Of a stretch of DNA of 64,000 bases, positions 18,249-27,727 are shown piece after piece. A program made the position numbers and the translations under genes. The notes beneath the pieces were generated by a model. The model did not search any database. It worked only from the letters and a program-made list of their open reading frames with translations, and was not told the DNA's origin. The stretch is from Runella sp. CRIBMP (lineage in GTDB: Bacteria > Bacteroidota > Bacteroidia > Cytophagales > Spirosomataceae), in contig NZ_JAAAKZ010000002.1 in NCBI RefSeq assembly GCF_009905605.1, positions 868,001-932,000 of the forward strand, given 5' to 3'. Position 1 is the stretch's first letter. The number at the start of each line of letters is the position of its first letter.

Positions 18249-18932
18249 TTAAGCCAAAGAAATTAACTTTTCTATCGCCAGTCTAATGTTTTCGCGTACT
18301 TCTACGATGTTTGCTTCCATCATATAGCACGGAGCCGTAATGATTTTCAGGTCTTTATCGACCGCTACCTCACGCACCGACGCCATTTCGGCTACCTGAC
18401 CAATGGACTCCATTCCCGCCGAAATCGCGGCAATGTCGTACGGAGATGCTTCTGCGGTGGTCCCAACACTCAAGTGGGCATGAAATTCGGTTCCTTCCAG
18501 CGCCTTGGCAATCGTGGTTGGGCTCATGCACAAACCCGCAATAGGTTTGCCCTGACGCACCAAAGCCACAATTAACGTTTTGACCGACTCCAAGATTGGG
18601 CCAGACGGACCTTCAAAAGCCCATTTGGTGATGTTTTTGGCCGTACCAAATCCGCCCGGCATTACCAATCCGTCCAACTCACTAGTGTTTACATCTACAA
18701 TGTCTTTGATATTTCCACGTGCAATACGGGCCGATTCAATCAGCACATTACGGGTTTCGGGCATTTCTTGCCCTGTCATGTGGTTCAAAACATGATGCTG
18801 ATTTATGTTTGGGGCAAAACATACCGCCTCAGCTCCAACTTCTGCAATCGCTAAAAGTGCAAAGACGGATTCATGGATTTCGGAACCGTCAAAAACGCCA
18901 TTTCCGTGCAAAAGAACACCAATTTTTTTCAT
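18249..18932 (-). CDS. elbB: ElbB-type glyoxalase (DJ-1/PfpI superfamily)
   Basis: A 227-residue class I glutamine-amidotransferase-like protein. Signature segments are IGVLLHGNGVFDGSEIHE at the N-terminus, LVMPGGFGTAKNITKWAFEGP and the nucleophile elbow IAGLCMSPTTIA with the reactive Cys. E. coli ElbB has weak glyoxalase III activity and was tied genetically to early isoprenoid biosynthesis; its physiological role is unsettled. It is a single gene whose start faces a 360-base intergenic region upstream of a LytTR regulator. Confidence 0.92.
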   Translation of the reverse strand: MKKIGVLLHGNGVFDGSEIHESVFALLAIAEVGAEAVCFAPNINQHHVLNHMTGQEMPETRNVLIESARIARGNIKDIVDVNTSELDGLVMPGGFGTAKNITKWAFEGPSGPILESVKTLIVALVRQGKPIAGLCMSPTTIAKALEGTEFHAHLSVGTTAEASPYDIAAISAGMESIGQVAEMASVREVAVDKDLKIITAPCYMMEANIVEVRENIRLAIEKLISLA

Positions 18933-19292
18933 TTCATTACAGTGATTTTACGTCCAAATATAGAAGAAGTAGCCCATTATTTGCAAGCACAAAAGGCAAA
19001 ATCAAACTCCTTAAAAAGCCCAGTGTCCACTTTTCAAAGGATTGCTATAAAAAATAAAACAGAATAGTGATGAAAAAATAAAAACGAATAGTCCAAATAA
19101 CATAGTTAGTTGTAACGATTTTGTATCTTTTGGAGACAGTAAATATAATTTAGTTTGAAAAGGATGGTATTCAAGTATCATCCTTTTCCTGTGAATAAGC
19201 ACCCCATACAAGACAACACAATGCATTTTTAGGGTTGAAATGTGGGCTGTTTATAGCGTTATACTATCAAAAGACGCCAACTTCGTTCAACC
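18933..19292. other. 360-base divergent intergenic region
   Basis: An AT-rich spacer between elbB and the LytTR regulator gene. It contains one strong hairpin, GAAAAGGATG at 19157-19166 with CATCCTTTTC at 19179-19188 (extendable by two pairs past a mismatch). The hairpin has no following T run, so it may be a leader structure of the regulator mRNA, not a terminator. A minus-strand frame at 19011-19226 is open but not convincing as a gene. Confidence 0.5.
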
Positions 19293-20213
19293 ATGAAGCA
19301 CCCTACCTTGATGCCTGTTACTTTACGTGCTTTTAAACACCCTCTTTTTCTCATTATAAGCCTTATTATGGGTGTGGGGCTATTTTGGTCAATCACCCTA
19401 TTTAACGACTACCGAAGCGGTGCTTCATCGCTTTTTCAAGGTGGAATTGGCAACTACTTGAAAGTGACCTTATTCTTCAACGCCCTGTTTGAAGTAGTGT
19501 CTTTTCTGATTTTTATGCAGGTGGCCCCGAGGTATCTTCGTCTGTTCCGAATCACGCACCTCAAACTCAACCTTAAAAGTGTGTTGATGTATGAACTCCT
19601 CTTTCTCCCCTGCATTTTAGGTTCCATTGTTATCTTCAGCCCCCTCACCAACGGCATTAGGTATTTATTTCTTTTCTATCCTTTCTACTCATGGGAAACG
19701 TATTTTCCGACCTATTTTTTTCAGCCGAATATGTTTATAGCGTACTTAAACGTCTTGCTACCTTTTGGGTATATATACCTGAATTCTAACCTATTGCTAG
19801 ACTATAACGAGTGGAAGCAAAAAAACCTTCAAAACACAGATGCCCCAGGCCAGCCTCTGCCATTATACATCAAAGCCATTGAAGCGTGGGACGATTTGGG
19901 GGAGACCATTTTGTCCTTACAGGATATTATTTACATTGAAGTAGAGTCCAATAACTATTTTGCGTATACAAAGGGGCGAACCTATAACATTCGCAAAAAT
20001 TTGTCTGAACTGGAGGCCGAACTCAACCCTCAGCAGTTTTATCGCATCAATCGATCGGTGATTTTAAACCTCAGTTTTCTAAAAACCTACACATTTTTAA
20101 AAAATGACAAATACATCGTCAGACTTAATGATAGCAAAACAGAGTTTGTAATGCAACGGGCAAGGGTTAAGGAACTCAAGAAGCGCTTAAACGAGCCCAA
20201 CCCTCCTGCATAA
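19293..20213 (+). CDS. Membrane-anchored LytTR-type transcriptional regulator
   Basis: A 306-residue protein with four or five transmembrane segments in the first 170 residues (for example LFLIISLIMGVGLFW and IAYLNVLLPFGYIYL). A C-terminal LytTR DNA-binding domain spans about residues 200-300: DIIYIEVESNNYFAYTKGR, IRKNLSELEAELNPQQFYRINRSVILNL and YIVRLNDSKTEF. It has no receiver domain, so it probably senses a membrane or envelope cue directly. LytTR proteins bind direct repeats near promoters. It lies just upstream of the PafA phosphatase gene in the same direction, with a hairpin between them. Confidence 0.9.
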   Translation: MKHPTLMPVTLRAFKHPLFLIISLIMGVGLFWSITLFNDYRSGASSLFQGGIGNYLKVTLFFNALFEVVSFLIFMQVAPRYLRLFRITHLKLNLKSVLMYELLFLPCILGSIVIFSPLTNGIRYLFLFYPFYSWETYFPTYFFQPNMFIAYLNVLLPFGYIYLNSNLLLDYNEWKQKNLQNTDAPGQPLPLYIKAIEAWDDLGETILSLQDIIYIEVESNNYFAYTKGRTYNIRKNLSELEAELNPQQFYRINRSVILNLSFLKTYTFLKNDKYIVRLNDSKTEFVMQRARVKELKKRLNEPNPPA

Positions 20214-20215
20214 AA

Positions 20216-20238
20216 AAACCATTCCGAGAGAATGGTTT
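20216..20238 (+). terminator. Short hairpin terminator after the LytTR gene
   Basis: AAACCATTC (20216-20224) pairs with GAATGGTTT (20230-20238) around a 5-base loop, followed on the plus strand by GGCATTTTT. It is moderately strong. Confidence 0.6.
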
Positions 20239-20311
20239 GGCATTTTTAAGTATTTTTAAAAACTTGCCGTAAATTCGTCCCGATTTCTCTTTCCAAACTA
20301 CACCTGATATA

Positions 20312-21955
20312 ATGCACTATCTTAAACTTTCATTGGCAATCCTGTGTACAACTACCCTATTTGCCCAAACAAAAAAATCAACTTCATCGCCTGAAAAGCT
20401 GGCCCGCCCTAAACTCGTAGTGGGCGTAGTAGTAGACCAAATGCGCTACGACTATTGGTACCGTTATTTTGATAAATACAGCGAAGGCGGTTTTAAGCGC
20501 CTCTTACGCGAAGGATTCAACTGCCGCAACCATCATTACCATTATGCACTTACCGTAACCGCCGCCGGCCACGCCTCGGTGTATACAGGCTCCACGCCCG
20601 CTATTCACGGTATTGTAGGCAATGACTGGTACGACCAAAAACTAGGCAAAGGAATGTACTGTGTAGCCGACAGCACGGTTCAATCCGTCGGCACAAGCAA
20701 CTCGGCGGGCAAAATGTCTCCCAAGAATTTATTGGTCAGCACCATCACCGACCAACTGCGCATCGGAAACAATTTTCAGGGAAAAACCATCGGCGTTGCC
20801 ATCAAAGACCGAGGCGCGATTCTTCCCGCTGGTCATACCGCCAACGGTGCCTATTGGTTTGACAGCCGTACTGGCAACTGGATTACGAGTACGTTTTACA
20901 TGAACGATTTGCCACAGTGGGTCAAAGATTATAACGCCAGAAAACGCCCATCAGAACTGATGAAGCAAAACTGGAATACACTGTTGCCCATTGAACAATA
21001 CACCGAAAGTACCGCCGACGACAAACCCTACGAAGCAAAAATTGCGGGTGCCAAAAAATCCGTTTTCCCGTACGATTTGGCAGGAATAGCAGGCGACGCC
21101 TACGGCATTCTGGCAAGTACACCGCACGGCAATACCATCACCAAAGAAATTGCGCTTGAAGCCATCAAAAACGAAAACCTCGGCAAAGGAACGGCCACCG
21201 ATTTTTTAGCCATCAGCTTTTCTACCCCCGACTACGTAGGTCACGCTTTCGGCCCTAACTCCGTAGAGGAGCAGGATATTTACCTACGCCTTGACCGCGA
21301 CATTGCTGAAATCCTGACCTCGCTTGACAAGCAGGTGGGTAAAGGCAACTATCTATTTTTCATTTCTGCCGACCACGCCGTGATGGATGTGGTAGAACTC
21401 TGGAAGCAAAACCGCTTGCCCGCAGGTCGCCTCAACATCGGACAAATTGTAGCCGCTGCCAAAGCCGCACTGAAAGAAAAATTCGGCGAAGGCGATTTTA
21501 TTACCATCTCCGAAAACTACCAAATCTACCTCAACCATGCCACCTTGGAAGCCAAAAAGCTGGAGGTAGCCGATGTCTGCAAAGTGATTCGTAAAAGACT
21601 CCTTGATTTTGACGGAATTGCCGATGTGCTCAATCTGCATGATTTGGGCAATGCCAATATCAATGAATATTTGCTCACCTTGTACAAAAACGGCACGCAC
21701 GTAAAACGCAGTGGCGACATTCAGATGGTTATTGAACCAGGCTGGATGTCGGGCTCTTCAACCGCTACGCACGGGGCCCCGTACAATTATGACACGCATA
21801 TTCCGTTGTTGTTTTATGGCTGGGGAATTAAGCCCGGAGAAACCTTTGGGCGAACTTCAGTAGCCGACACCGCCCCTACGTTGGCGGCATTACTTAAAAT
21901 TTTAGAGCCCAGCGGAAACATCGGAAAAGTGATTGAAGATGTCATGAAAAAATAA
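20312..21955 (+). CDS. pafA: PafA-type alkaline phosphatase
   Basis: A 547-residue phosphatase of the alkaline phosphatase superfamily with a signal peptide ending near residue 18 (LFAQ). The metal-binding Asp sits in VGVVVDQMRYDYWY. The threonine nucleophile is Thr83 in TVTAAGHASVYTGSTPAIHG, as in the phosphate-irrepressible PafA of Elizabethkingia. The second metal site shows in FFISADHAVMD and the C-terminal His in TATHGAPYNYDTHIP. It hydrolyses a broad range of phosphomonoesters in the periplasm, supplying phosphate even when phosphate is abundant. It is transcribed alone, 98 bases after the LytTR regulator gene. Confidence 0.93.
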   Translation: MHYLKLSLAILCTTTLFAQTKKSTSSPEKLARPKLVVGVVVDQMRYDYWYRYFDKYSEGGFKRLLREGFNCRNHHYHYALTVTAAGHASVYTGSTPAIHGIVGNDWYDQKLGKGMYCVADSTVQSVGTSNSAGKMSPKNLLVSTITDQLRIGNNFQGKTIGVAIKDRGAILPAGHTANGAYWFDSRTGNWITSTFYMNDLPQWVKDYNARKRPSELMKQNWNTLLPIEQYTESTADDKPYEAKIAGAKKSVFPYDLAGIAGDAYGILASTPHGNTITKEIALEAIKNENLGKGTATDFLAISFSTPDYVGHAFGPNSVEEQDIYLRLDRDIAEILTSLDKQVGKGNYLFFISADHAVMDVVELWKQNRLPAGRLNIGQIVAAAKAALKEKFGEGDFITISENYQIYLNHATLEAKKLEVADVCKVIRKRLLDFDGIADVLNLHDLGNANINEYLLTLYKNGTHVKRSGDIQMVIEPGWMSGSSTATHGAPYNYDTHIPLLFYGWGIKPGETFGRTSVADTAPTLAALLKILEPSGNIGKVIEDVMKK

Positions 21956-22091
21956 ATCATCTGACAATCAATTACATCAAATTCCTCCAAAATAGGTTGC
22001 TGAATTTAGTTACAGGATATTTTGTTAAAAATTTGACAACAAAAGATTTTTTCCTATCTTTCGAATAAGACCTTACCCATACATTCAGGAT

Positions 22092-23498
22092 ATGCAACCA
22101 GAATTCGAGGAAAGACAACCAGATTGGCGGGACTCAGTACAGCGATTTGAGGTAATGCTTAAAAACCACGAACGCCAATTTTTTGATTTAGATGCCTACG
22201 AACATATCGTGGAGCATTACATTGGGGAAGGGAACTGGGAACGCGCCCTTCAAGCCTGTGAATTCGGCCTTGAGCACTTCCCTTATTCGCTTGAACTAAT
22301 GCTTGACAAAGCCCACCTGCTGGCGCAAAATCAACGATTTGATGAGTCGATTAACCTGCTCGAACGGGCCGCACTCTTCAACCCCCACGATTTAGATGTG
22401 CTGTTTATGCAGGGGGGAGTTTACAACATGATGGGCGAATACGAGCAGTCGGTAGAGGTGTATGAACAGATGCTCAATTTCATTGAAGAAGAAGAAAAAG
22501 ACGATATTTTATTTCAGATTGGCCAAGCATACCAAAACGGCGGCAAATACGAAGAAGCCATCGAAAGGTATAAAAAAGCGCTTGAACACAATCTTGAAAA
22601 TGAAAATGCGCTTTATGAACTCGCTTTTTGTCTGGAAATCACAGGCCAAATGGAGAATAGCATCGACTATTACAATGAGCTCATTGATCGTGACCCTTAC
22701 TCTTCCAATGCATGGTACAACCTTGGCATTGTTTACAGCAAACTCGGCCGCTATGACGAAGCCTTAAACGCTTACGACTACGCCACGGTGATCAAGGAGG
22801 ATTTTGCATCGGCATATTTCAATATGGCCAATGCATACATGAATCTGGAGCGCTTCGAAGAAGCTAAAGAGGCTTATCTGCTCACGTTGAAACATGAGCC
22901 TCCTTCGGCTGATTTGTATTGCCACTTGGGAGCAAGCTACGAGAAACTCAAAGATTTCGGCAATGCCCTCGCCAATTACCGCGAAGCCCTAAAACTCGAT
23001 AAGGAATGGGACGAAGGTTGGTTTGGGGTGAGTGTGTGTTTGGCCGTGGAAGGGAAGTGGATTGAAGCCCTCAACTGTATTCAAAAAGCCATTAAACTAA
23101 ACGAACACGTTGCGGACTATTGGCTGATTCAAGCCGACTTGGAATATAAAATCGGCAATTTAGTATCCAGCAATGAAGCCTTTGAGAAAGCGGCTGAACT
23201 AGAGCCTGATTTTGAAGATGTGTGGCTCAAATGGTCATTGGTGTTGTTTGACCAAGGACAATTTGAACGCGCCTACGAAATCATCCAGCAAGGCATCGAC
23301 GACATTCCCGACAACGCAAGCCTCTACTATCGAGCTACGGCCTATCTCCTGCACGCGGGCGATTATCGAGAAGCTATTCTCAACCTTGAAGTGGCGCTTA
23401 CCCTTGATTACGAAGCCCACGAGCAACTGTATGATTTCTTTCCAGAACTGGAAAAACAGAAGGCATTATTCAAATTAATTGAACAATACAGAAAATAA
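22092..23498 (+). CDS. Tetratricopeptide repeat protein
   Basis: A 468-residue cytoplasmic-looking protein made almost wholly of TPR units, about a dozen from residue 45 to 450. Clear examples are DILFQIGQAYQNGGKYEEAI, NAWYNLGIVYSKLGRYDEAL and SAYFNMANAYMNLERFEEAK. It has no signal peptide and no enzymatic domain. It probably scaffolds a protein complex; the partner is unknown. The stop codon lies inside a bidirectional terminator shared with the convergent amylase gene. Confidence 0.9.
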   Translation: MQPEFEERQPDWRDSVQRFEVMLKNHERQFFDLDAYEHIVEHYIGEGNWERALQACEFGLEHFPYSLELMLDKAHLLAQNQRFDESINLLERAALFNPHDLDVLFMQGGVYNMMGEYEQSVEVYEQMLNFIEEEEKDDILFQIGQAYQNGGKYEEAIERYKKALEHNLENENALYELAFCLEITGQMENSIDYYNELIDRDPYSSNAWYNLGIVYSKLGRYDEALNAYDYATVIKEDFASAYFNMANAYMNLERFEEAKEAYLLTLKHEPPSADLYCHLGASYEKLKDFGNALANYREALKLDKEWDEGWFGVSVCLAVEGKWIEALNCIQKAIKLNEHVADYWLIQADLEYKIGNLVSSNEAFEKAAELEPDFEDVWLKWSLVLFDQGQFERAYEIIQQGIDDIPDNASLYYRATAYLLHAGDYREAILNLEVALTLDYEAHEQLYDFFPELEKQKALFKLIEQYRK

Positions 23499-23527
23499 GA
23501 AAGGGGCTTCCGCACCTTTCTTATTTT
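23492..23527. terminator. Bidirectional terminator overlapping two stop codons
   Basis: A perfect 13-bp stem (23492-23504 with 23515-23527) around a 10-base loop. Its left arm contains the TPR gene's stop and its right arm touches the amylase gene's stop. Confidence 0.85.
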
Positions 23528-25400
23528 ATTTCAACTCCAATACCCACGCCGTCATGGCGGGCACTTTTAAGGAAGCCAAAGAAGAAATCGTTTCTTCCGT
23601 CAATGCATTTTTTGCCGTGGTAAAGCCCTGCATCCGTTCGGAAAAACGGGCCGTTTCGAGCGTAGCGGCCTCAGCGTTCGTATTCATTACTACCATAATG
23701 GTCTTCTGCGCGTTGTGACGAAAGTACACGTAAAAGCCGTTTTGGGGAATAAACTGCGTGAATTTTCCGCTGTGCAATGCAGGCGTGTTTTTGCGGTAAT
23801 TAGCCAATTTTTTGACAAACTCAAAGGCTTCGTTCTCACGGGCCGTCCGTCCCGAAGCCACAAATTTATTTTGGGTATCGGTTTTCCATCCTCCCGAAAA
23901 ATCCCGACGTACTTCGGCATCAGTAGGATTTTTGAAGTTTTTCATCAAGACTTCCGTTCCGTAATAAAAGTGCGGAATCCCGCGCGTAGTCAGCAGCCAC
24001 GCAACGCCCAACTTGTATTTGTTGAAATCCTCCCCGATGACCGAAAAGAAGCGGTCGGTATCGTGGTTCTCCAAAAATGTAACCATTTTGGAAGGGTCAT
24101 AATAAAGGAAATCCTGCGCCAAGGCATGATACACTCTGTTGATTCCACCATCCCACCCAAACGATTCTTTTAGCCCGTCGTTGATGGCTTGAAAGCTTGG
24201 AAAATCACAAGTACCAGGCTGATTACAGGCAAAAGGAAACTTTACATTGTTTCGTACATAATACGACAACAACGCAGGGTTGGTTACCCAAGTTTCTCCA
24301 AAAATCAACAGGTTTGGATATTCATCCATCAACGCCTGATTGCAGCGATTCATGAAAGGCATATCGTTGTACTTGTACGTGTCGATGCGCCATCCATCCA
24401 ACCCAAATTCTTCGGTACTCCAAATGGCGTGTTGAATTAAATAGTTGGCAAAAAAAGGACTGCGTTGGTTGACATCTGGCAAAAAAGGCGTAAACCAGCC
24501 ATCGGTAAGGTATTTTCGGTCAATATTGGCCCCGTTAGGGTCAGTAATCGCTTGTTCTTTGTGGGTGGTGCCAGTGTAGGAAGGCCACGTATTAAACCAA
24601 TCTTTGGTGGGAGGGTCAAGGTACATCCAATGGTCTTCCGAAACGTGGTTATAGACCGCATCCTGAATCAGTTTCATGCCGCGCTGATGCAAGGCCGTCG
24701 AAAGCTTCTTATAGCCTTCATTGCCGCCAAAACGTCGGTCAATTTTATAATGATCGCTGAAATGATAACCGTGGTAAGCCGCCTGTAAATTGCCGTGTAA
24801 CTCTTTTTTGAGTTTGGTATCATTTTCAATGACGGGCGTATTCCACAGCGTGGTTACTCCCAATTCCTGTAAATAATCCAAGTGATTTATAATGCCCTGA
24901 AAGTCGCCACCGTGACGAAGGAAAGGTACATTTTTGTCGGCTTTAGTATCGAGCATATCTTCAAAACGGTCGTTTGACTCGTCGCCGTTGGCAAAGCGGT
25001 CGGGCATAAGTAAATACACAAAATCTGAAGAATTAATAGGTACAGGTTGGTGGCGTTTGGTGCTTAAAACGTATTTTTGAGTGGTTTTGGCGCCTCCTTG
25101 GGTAAATACCAACGACATGGTTCCGGGTTTTGTCGCTTTGGAAATGGACAAATCCACAAACAAATAATTGGGATTTTCAACGGTATGCGTTTTGAGAACA
25201 CGCACCCCAGCATAGTTTACGCTCACGGCTGCTTTGTGGATATTTTTGCCATAAATGAGCAGCTGCACATTCGGGTTTTTCATCCCTATCCACCAATTCG
25301 TGGGGTGAATACGCTGAATTTCGAGCGTTTGCGCTACCAACACAGCATTTACTGAAGCCAACAGAAGGCTTACAATCAAGCACTTAGCAAATTTCATCAT
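23526..25400 (-). CDS. Secreted GH13 alpha-amylase/neopullulanase-type hydrolase
   Basis: A protein of about 624 residues. It has a signal peptide (MMKFAKCLIVSLLLASVNAVLVAQ), an N-terminal cyclomaltodextrinase beta-sandwich (IQRIHPTNWWIGMKNPNVQL), a GH13 barrel and a C-terminal beta domain. The GH13 regions are visible: DAVYNH (region I), the nucleophile Asp in LDGWRIDTYKY, the acid/base Glu in IFGETWV and the transition-state Asp in LENHDTDRF. This matches the SusA-like neopullulanases of Bacteroidota, which hydrolyse starch, pullulan or cyclodextrins. I prefer the ATG at 25400 over 25424. An AraC regulator gene lies directly upstream on the same strand; no SusC/D pair is adjacent. Confidence 0.92.
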   Translation of the reverse strand: MMKFAKCLIVSLLLASVNAVLVAQTLEIQRIHPTNWWIGMKNPNVQLLIYGKNIHKAAVSVNYAGVRVLKTHTVENPNYLFVDLSISKATKPGTMSLVFTQGGAKTTQKYVLSTKRHQPVPINSSDFVYLLMPDRFANGDESNDRFEDMLDTKADKNVPFLRHGGDFQGIINHLDYLQELGVTTLWNTPVIENDTKLKKELHGNLQAAYHGYHFSDHYKIDRRFGGNEGYKKLSTALHQRGMKLIQDAVYNHVSEDHWMYLDPPTKDWFNTWPSYTGTTHKEQAITDPNGANIDRKYLTDGWFTPFLPDVNQRSPFFANYLIQHAIWSTEEFGLDGWRIDTYKYNDMPFMNRCNQALMDEYPNLLIFGETWVTNPALLSYYVRNNVKFPFACNQPGTCDFPSFQAINDGLKESFGWDGGINRVYHALAQDFLYYDPSKMVTFLENHDTDRFFSVIGEDFNKYKLGVAWLLTTRGIPHFYYGTEVLMKNFKNPTDAEVRRDFSGGWKTDTQNKFVASGRTARENEAFEFVKKLANYRKNTPALHSGKFTQFIPQNGFYVYFRHNAQKTIMVVMNTNAEAATLETARFSERMQGFTTAKNALTEETISSLASLKVPAMTAWVLELK

Positions 25401-25481
25401 AGGAAAAATTATTTTAATTCTCAAAAATAATCAAAAAACTTTCCCATCCATAAGCCGCTTTAACGCATACTACTAATGATG

Positions 25482-26351
25482 TTAAGATAACGGATAAAGC
25501 GCCGTTGAAAACTGCCGCCGATACTCGCCCGGGCTTTGATGAGTGAGTTTTCGAAAGGTGCGGTTAAAATGGGATAGATTATTAAATCCGCATTCATACG
25601 CGACCTCGGCCACATTTATGTTTTGCAGAAGCATCACGCGGGCATGGTTGATACGGTAGTCGTTGACGAATTCTGTAAACGTTTGGTGGGTCATTTTTTT
25701 GAAATACCGACAAAAAGCGGGCAAGCTTAGATTGACGGTTTCGGCCACATCATGGGGGTTTATTTCAGTTTGGAAATGCGTCTCGACAAACGAATAGATT
25801 CGACGCAAGCGTTCCGTTTCCTTGGGCGGAACGTCGGGGCTATTGGCTTCCGAGTGCAGCAATTCAACGTCGACCGCCAAGGCCATTTCATGCAACACCC
25901 ACAGCAACGTCATCATGCGCTCGAATCCCGTTTGCGTGGGCATCTGTTGGATTTTCTCTCCCACTTTTCGCTTGGTATCCCTCCCAAAGGCCAATCCCCG
26001 TTTTGACTTTTCAAAAAGCAATTGAATTGATTCCATCTCCACGTTTTTCAAAAACTCTTTGCCTAAGAAATCCTCCCGCAATTGAATGACAAACTCCTCA
26101 AAATCACTGCTTTGTCCGTAAGCAAAATTTAGATGGGGGATATTGGGACCGATAAAAACCAATTCGCCGTCTTCGTATCGCGACAAATGCCGACCAATCT
26201 GCCGACGTCCTTTTCCGGCGGGGATATAAACGATTTCGTATTCGGGATGATGGTGCCAGTATACCCGGCAGCTTTCTTCGTCGGTGGCATGATAGAGCCG
26301 AAAGGAATTTCCGACGGTCGGCTGTATTTTTTCAAATTCTAAACGTGCCAT
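25482..26351 (-). CDS. AraC family transcriptional regulator
   Basis: A 289-residue regulator. The N-terminal cupin-like sensor domain (EYEIVYIPAGKGRRQIGRH, then LSRYEDGELVFIGPNIPHLN) would bind a small ligand. The C-terminal AraC double helix-turn-helix is seen in PHDVAETVNLSLPAFCRYFKK and VAEVAYECGFNNLSHFNRTFRKLTHQSPGEYR. It lies 81 bases upstream of the GH13 gene on the same strand, so it may be co-transcribed with it and control it, probably in response to a sugar. It is divergent from the HAD phosphatase gene, so it may act on both sides. Confidence 0.92.
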   Translation of the reverse strand: MARLEFEKIQPTVGNSFRLYHATDEESCRVYWHHHPEYEIVYIPAGKGRRQIGRHLSRYEDGELVFIGPNIPHLNFAYGQSSDFEEFVIQLREDFLGKEFLKNVEMESIQLLFEKSKRGLAFGRDTKRKVGEKIQQMPTQTGFERMMTLLWVLHEMALAVDVELLHSEANSPDVPPKETERLRRIYSFVETHFQTEINPHDVAETVNLSLPAFCRYFKKMTHQTFTEFVNDYRINHARVMLLQNINVAEVAYECGFNNLSHFNRTFRKLTHQSPGEYRRQFSTALYPLS

Positions 26352-26521
26352 TTTGCTTATTTTGACACATAATTACAAAAAAAAGTCAATGGAGTGTTGT
26401 AAGTGGCAAACAAAATCGTAGAGTTGAACCGAAAATTGGCCGTAAATTTGTACCATCATTAACTCATTCATCGATAATGGATGTTTTTGTATCTCAATAA
26501 TATCCCATTTCTTATTCTATT

Positions 26522-27190
26522 ATGTCGCAACTTGCAGTAATATTTGACATGGACGGCGTCATTGCCGATACCAACCCCACCCACAACGTAGCCTGGCGTA
26601 AATTTCTCGACCGTTATGAAATAGTGCCCACCGAAGATGACCTTCAAAACCACATGTACGGCAAGCACAACAGCTATATTCTCAATTATTTTTTAAAACG
26701 GGAATTAATGGCCGAAGAACTGCTGCAATTGCAATTTGAAAAAGAAGCCCTGTTCAGAGAATTATACACGAGTATTGTTGAACCATTGCCTGGATTGTTG
26801 CCATTTTTGGCTGATCTGAAACAAAATGGTGCCAAACTAGGCATTGCAACCTCAGCACCAGTCGAAAACTTGGAAATGATGGTGGGGCAAATCCCGTTGC
26901 TAAACGAAGTAATGAGCTCTATGCTTTCCGAAAAGGACGTCACGAAGCATAAACCTAACCCAGAAGTGTATCTCAAAAGTGCCGAACGACTGGGTGTTTC
27001 GCCTTCACAGTGCGTTGTTTTTGAAGATTCGGTTTCGGGTGTCAGTGCGGGATTAGCCGCTGGGATGAAAGTAATTGGCGTCACCACGTCTCATTCATCC
27101 GACGAACTCCCACCGTGCAGCGCTTACATCAACGACTACCTAGACATGTCGTATTCGACTGTTCTACAATTAATTAACGCAACGTTATAA
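26522..27190 (+). CDS. HAD family phosphatase, beta-phosphoglucomutase-like
   Basis: A 222-residue HAD hydrolase. Motif I is IFDMDGVIADTNP, motif II ATSAP, motif III Lys in KHKPNPEVYL and motif IV FEDSVSGVSAGLAAGM. A cap domain of about 70 residues follows motif I, as in beta-phosphoglucomutases and sugar-phosphate phosphatases. The divergent AraC/GH13 neighbours make a sugar phosphate from alpha-glucan use a reasonable substrate, but this is inference. A TAAATTTG -7-like element lies at 26443-26450 upstream. Confidence 0.88.
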   Translation: MSQLAVIFDMDGVIADTNPTHNVAWRKFLDRYEIVPTEDDLQNHMYGKHNSYILNYFLKRELMAEELLQLQFEKEALFRELYTSIVEPLPGLLPFLADLKQNGAKLGIATSAPVENLEMMVGQIPLLNEVMSSMLSEKDVTKHKPNPEVYLKSAERLGVSPSQCVVFEDSVSGVSAGLAAGMKVIGVTTSHSSDELPPCSAYINDYLDMSYSTVLQLINATL

Positions 27191-27199
27191 TCTACCTCC

Positions 27200-27589
27200 A
27201 TGTACATCGAACATCTAGCGCTTTGGTGCCGTGATTTGGAGCGGATGCGCACATTTTATGAATTGTATTTTGGGGCGGTTTCCAACAAAAAATACGTAAA
27301 CGCCAAAAAGCAATTTGAGTCTTATTTTCTCTCGTTTGAGCAAGGTCCACGGCTAGAAATCATGCAAATGACTGGTATACCCGCGCATTCAAACGATGTA
27401 TATGCGCAATTTACGGGCCTGATTCATTTTGCCGTTTCGGTGGGAAGTGAAGAAAAAGTAAATGAATTCACAGAGCGTCTTCGCAGTGCTGGTTACGAAG
27501 TGGTCGGTGAGCCTCGCTGGACGGGAGATGGTTATTACGAAAGCGTCGTATTTGACCCTGAACAAAACAGAATTGAAATTACGAATTGA
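27200..27589 (+). CDS. VOC family (glyoxalase-like) protein
   Basis: A 129-residue protein with the paired beta-alpha-beta-beta-beta modules of the vicinal oxygen chelate fold. The metal-ligand positions are YIEHLALWCRDLERMRTFY (His) and GLIHFAVSV (His), with FDPEQNRIEIT (Glu) at the C-terminus. It resembles small glyoxalase/dioxygenase-like proteins with unknown substrates. It starts 9 bases after the HAD phosphatase stop and is most likely co-transcribed with it. Confidence 0.85.
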   Translation: MYIEHLALWCRDLERMRTFYELYFGAVSNKKYVNAKKQFESYFLSFEQGPRLEIMQMTGIPAHSNDVYAQFTGLIHFAVSVGSEEKVNEFTERLRSAGYEVVGEPRWTGDGYYESVVFDPEQNRIEITN

Positions 27590-27727
27590 GTTTAAGGGAG
27601 TACGTGCTTTGTTTCACCAACGATATGATTGAGTCATGGACGTCGAAAGGCACTTAGTTTTCAAAAAAATACACATTCAAAATAAAGGGCGCGGTGTTAT
27701 CCGAATTTGAGCCTCTTTCAGCTAAAA

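Noticed and set aside
19011-19226. A 71-residue minus-strand frame with a hydrophobic stretch in the elbB-LytTR spacer
   Set aside because: The frame crosses the strong hairpin, has no ribosome-binding context and looks like AT-rich chance coding; hydrophobicity comes from T-rich codons.
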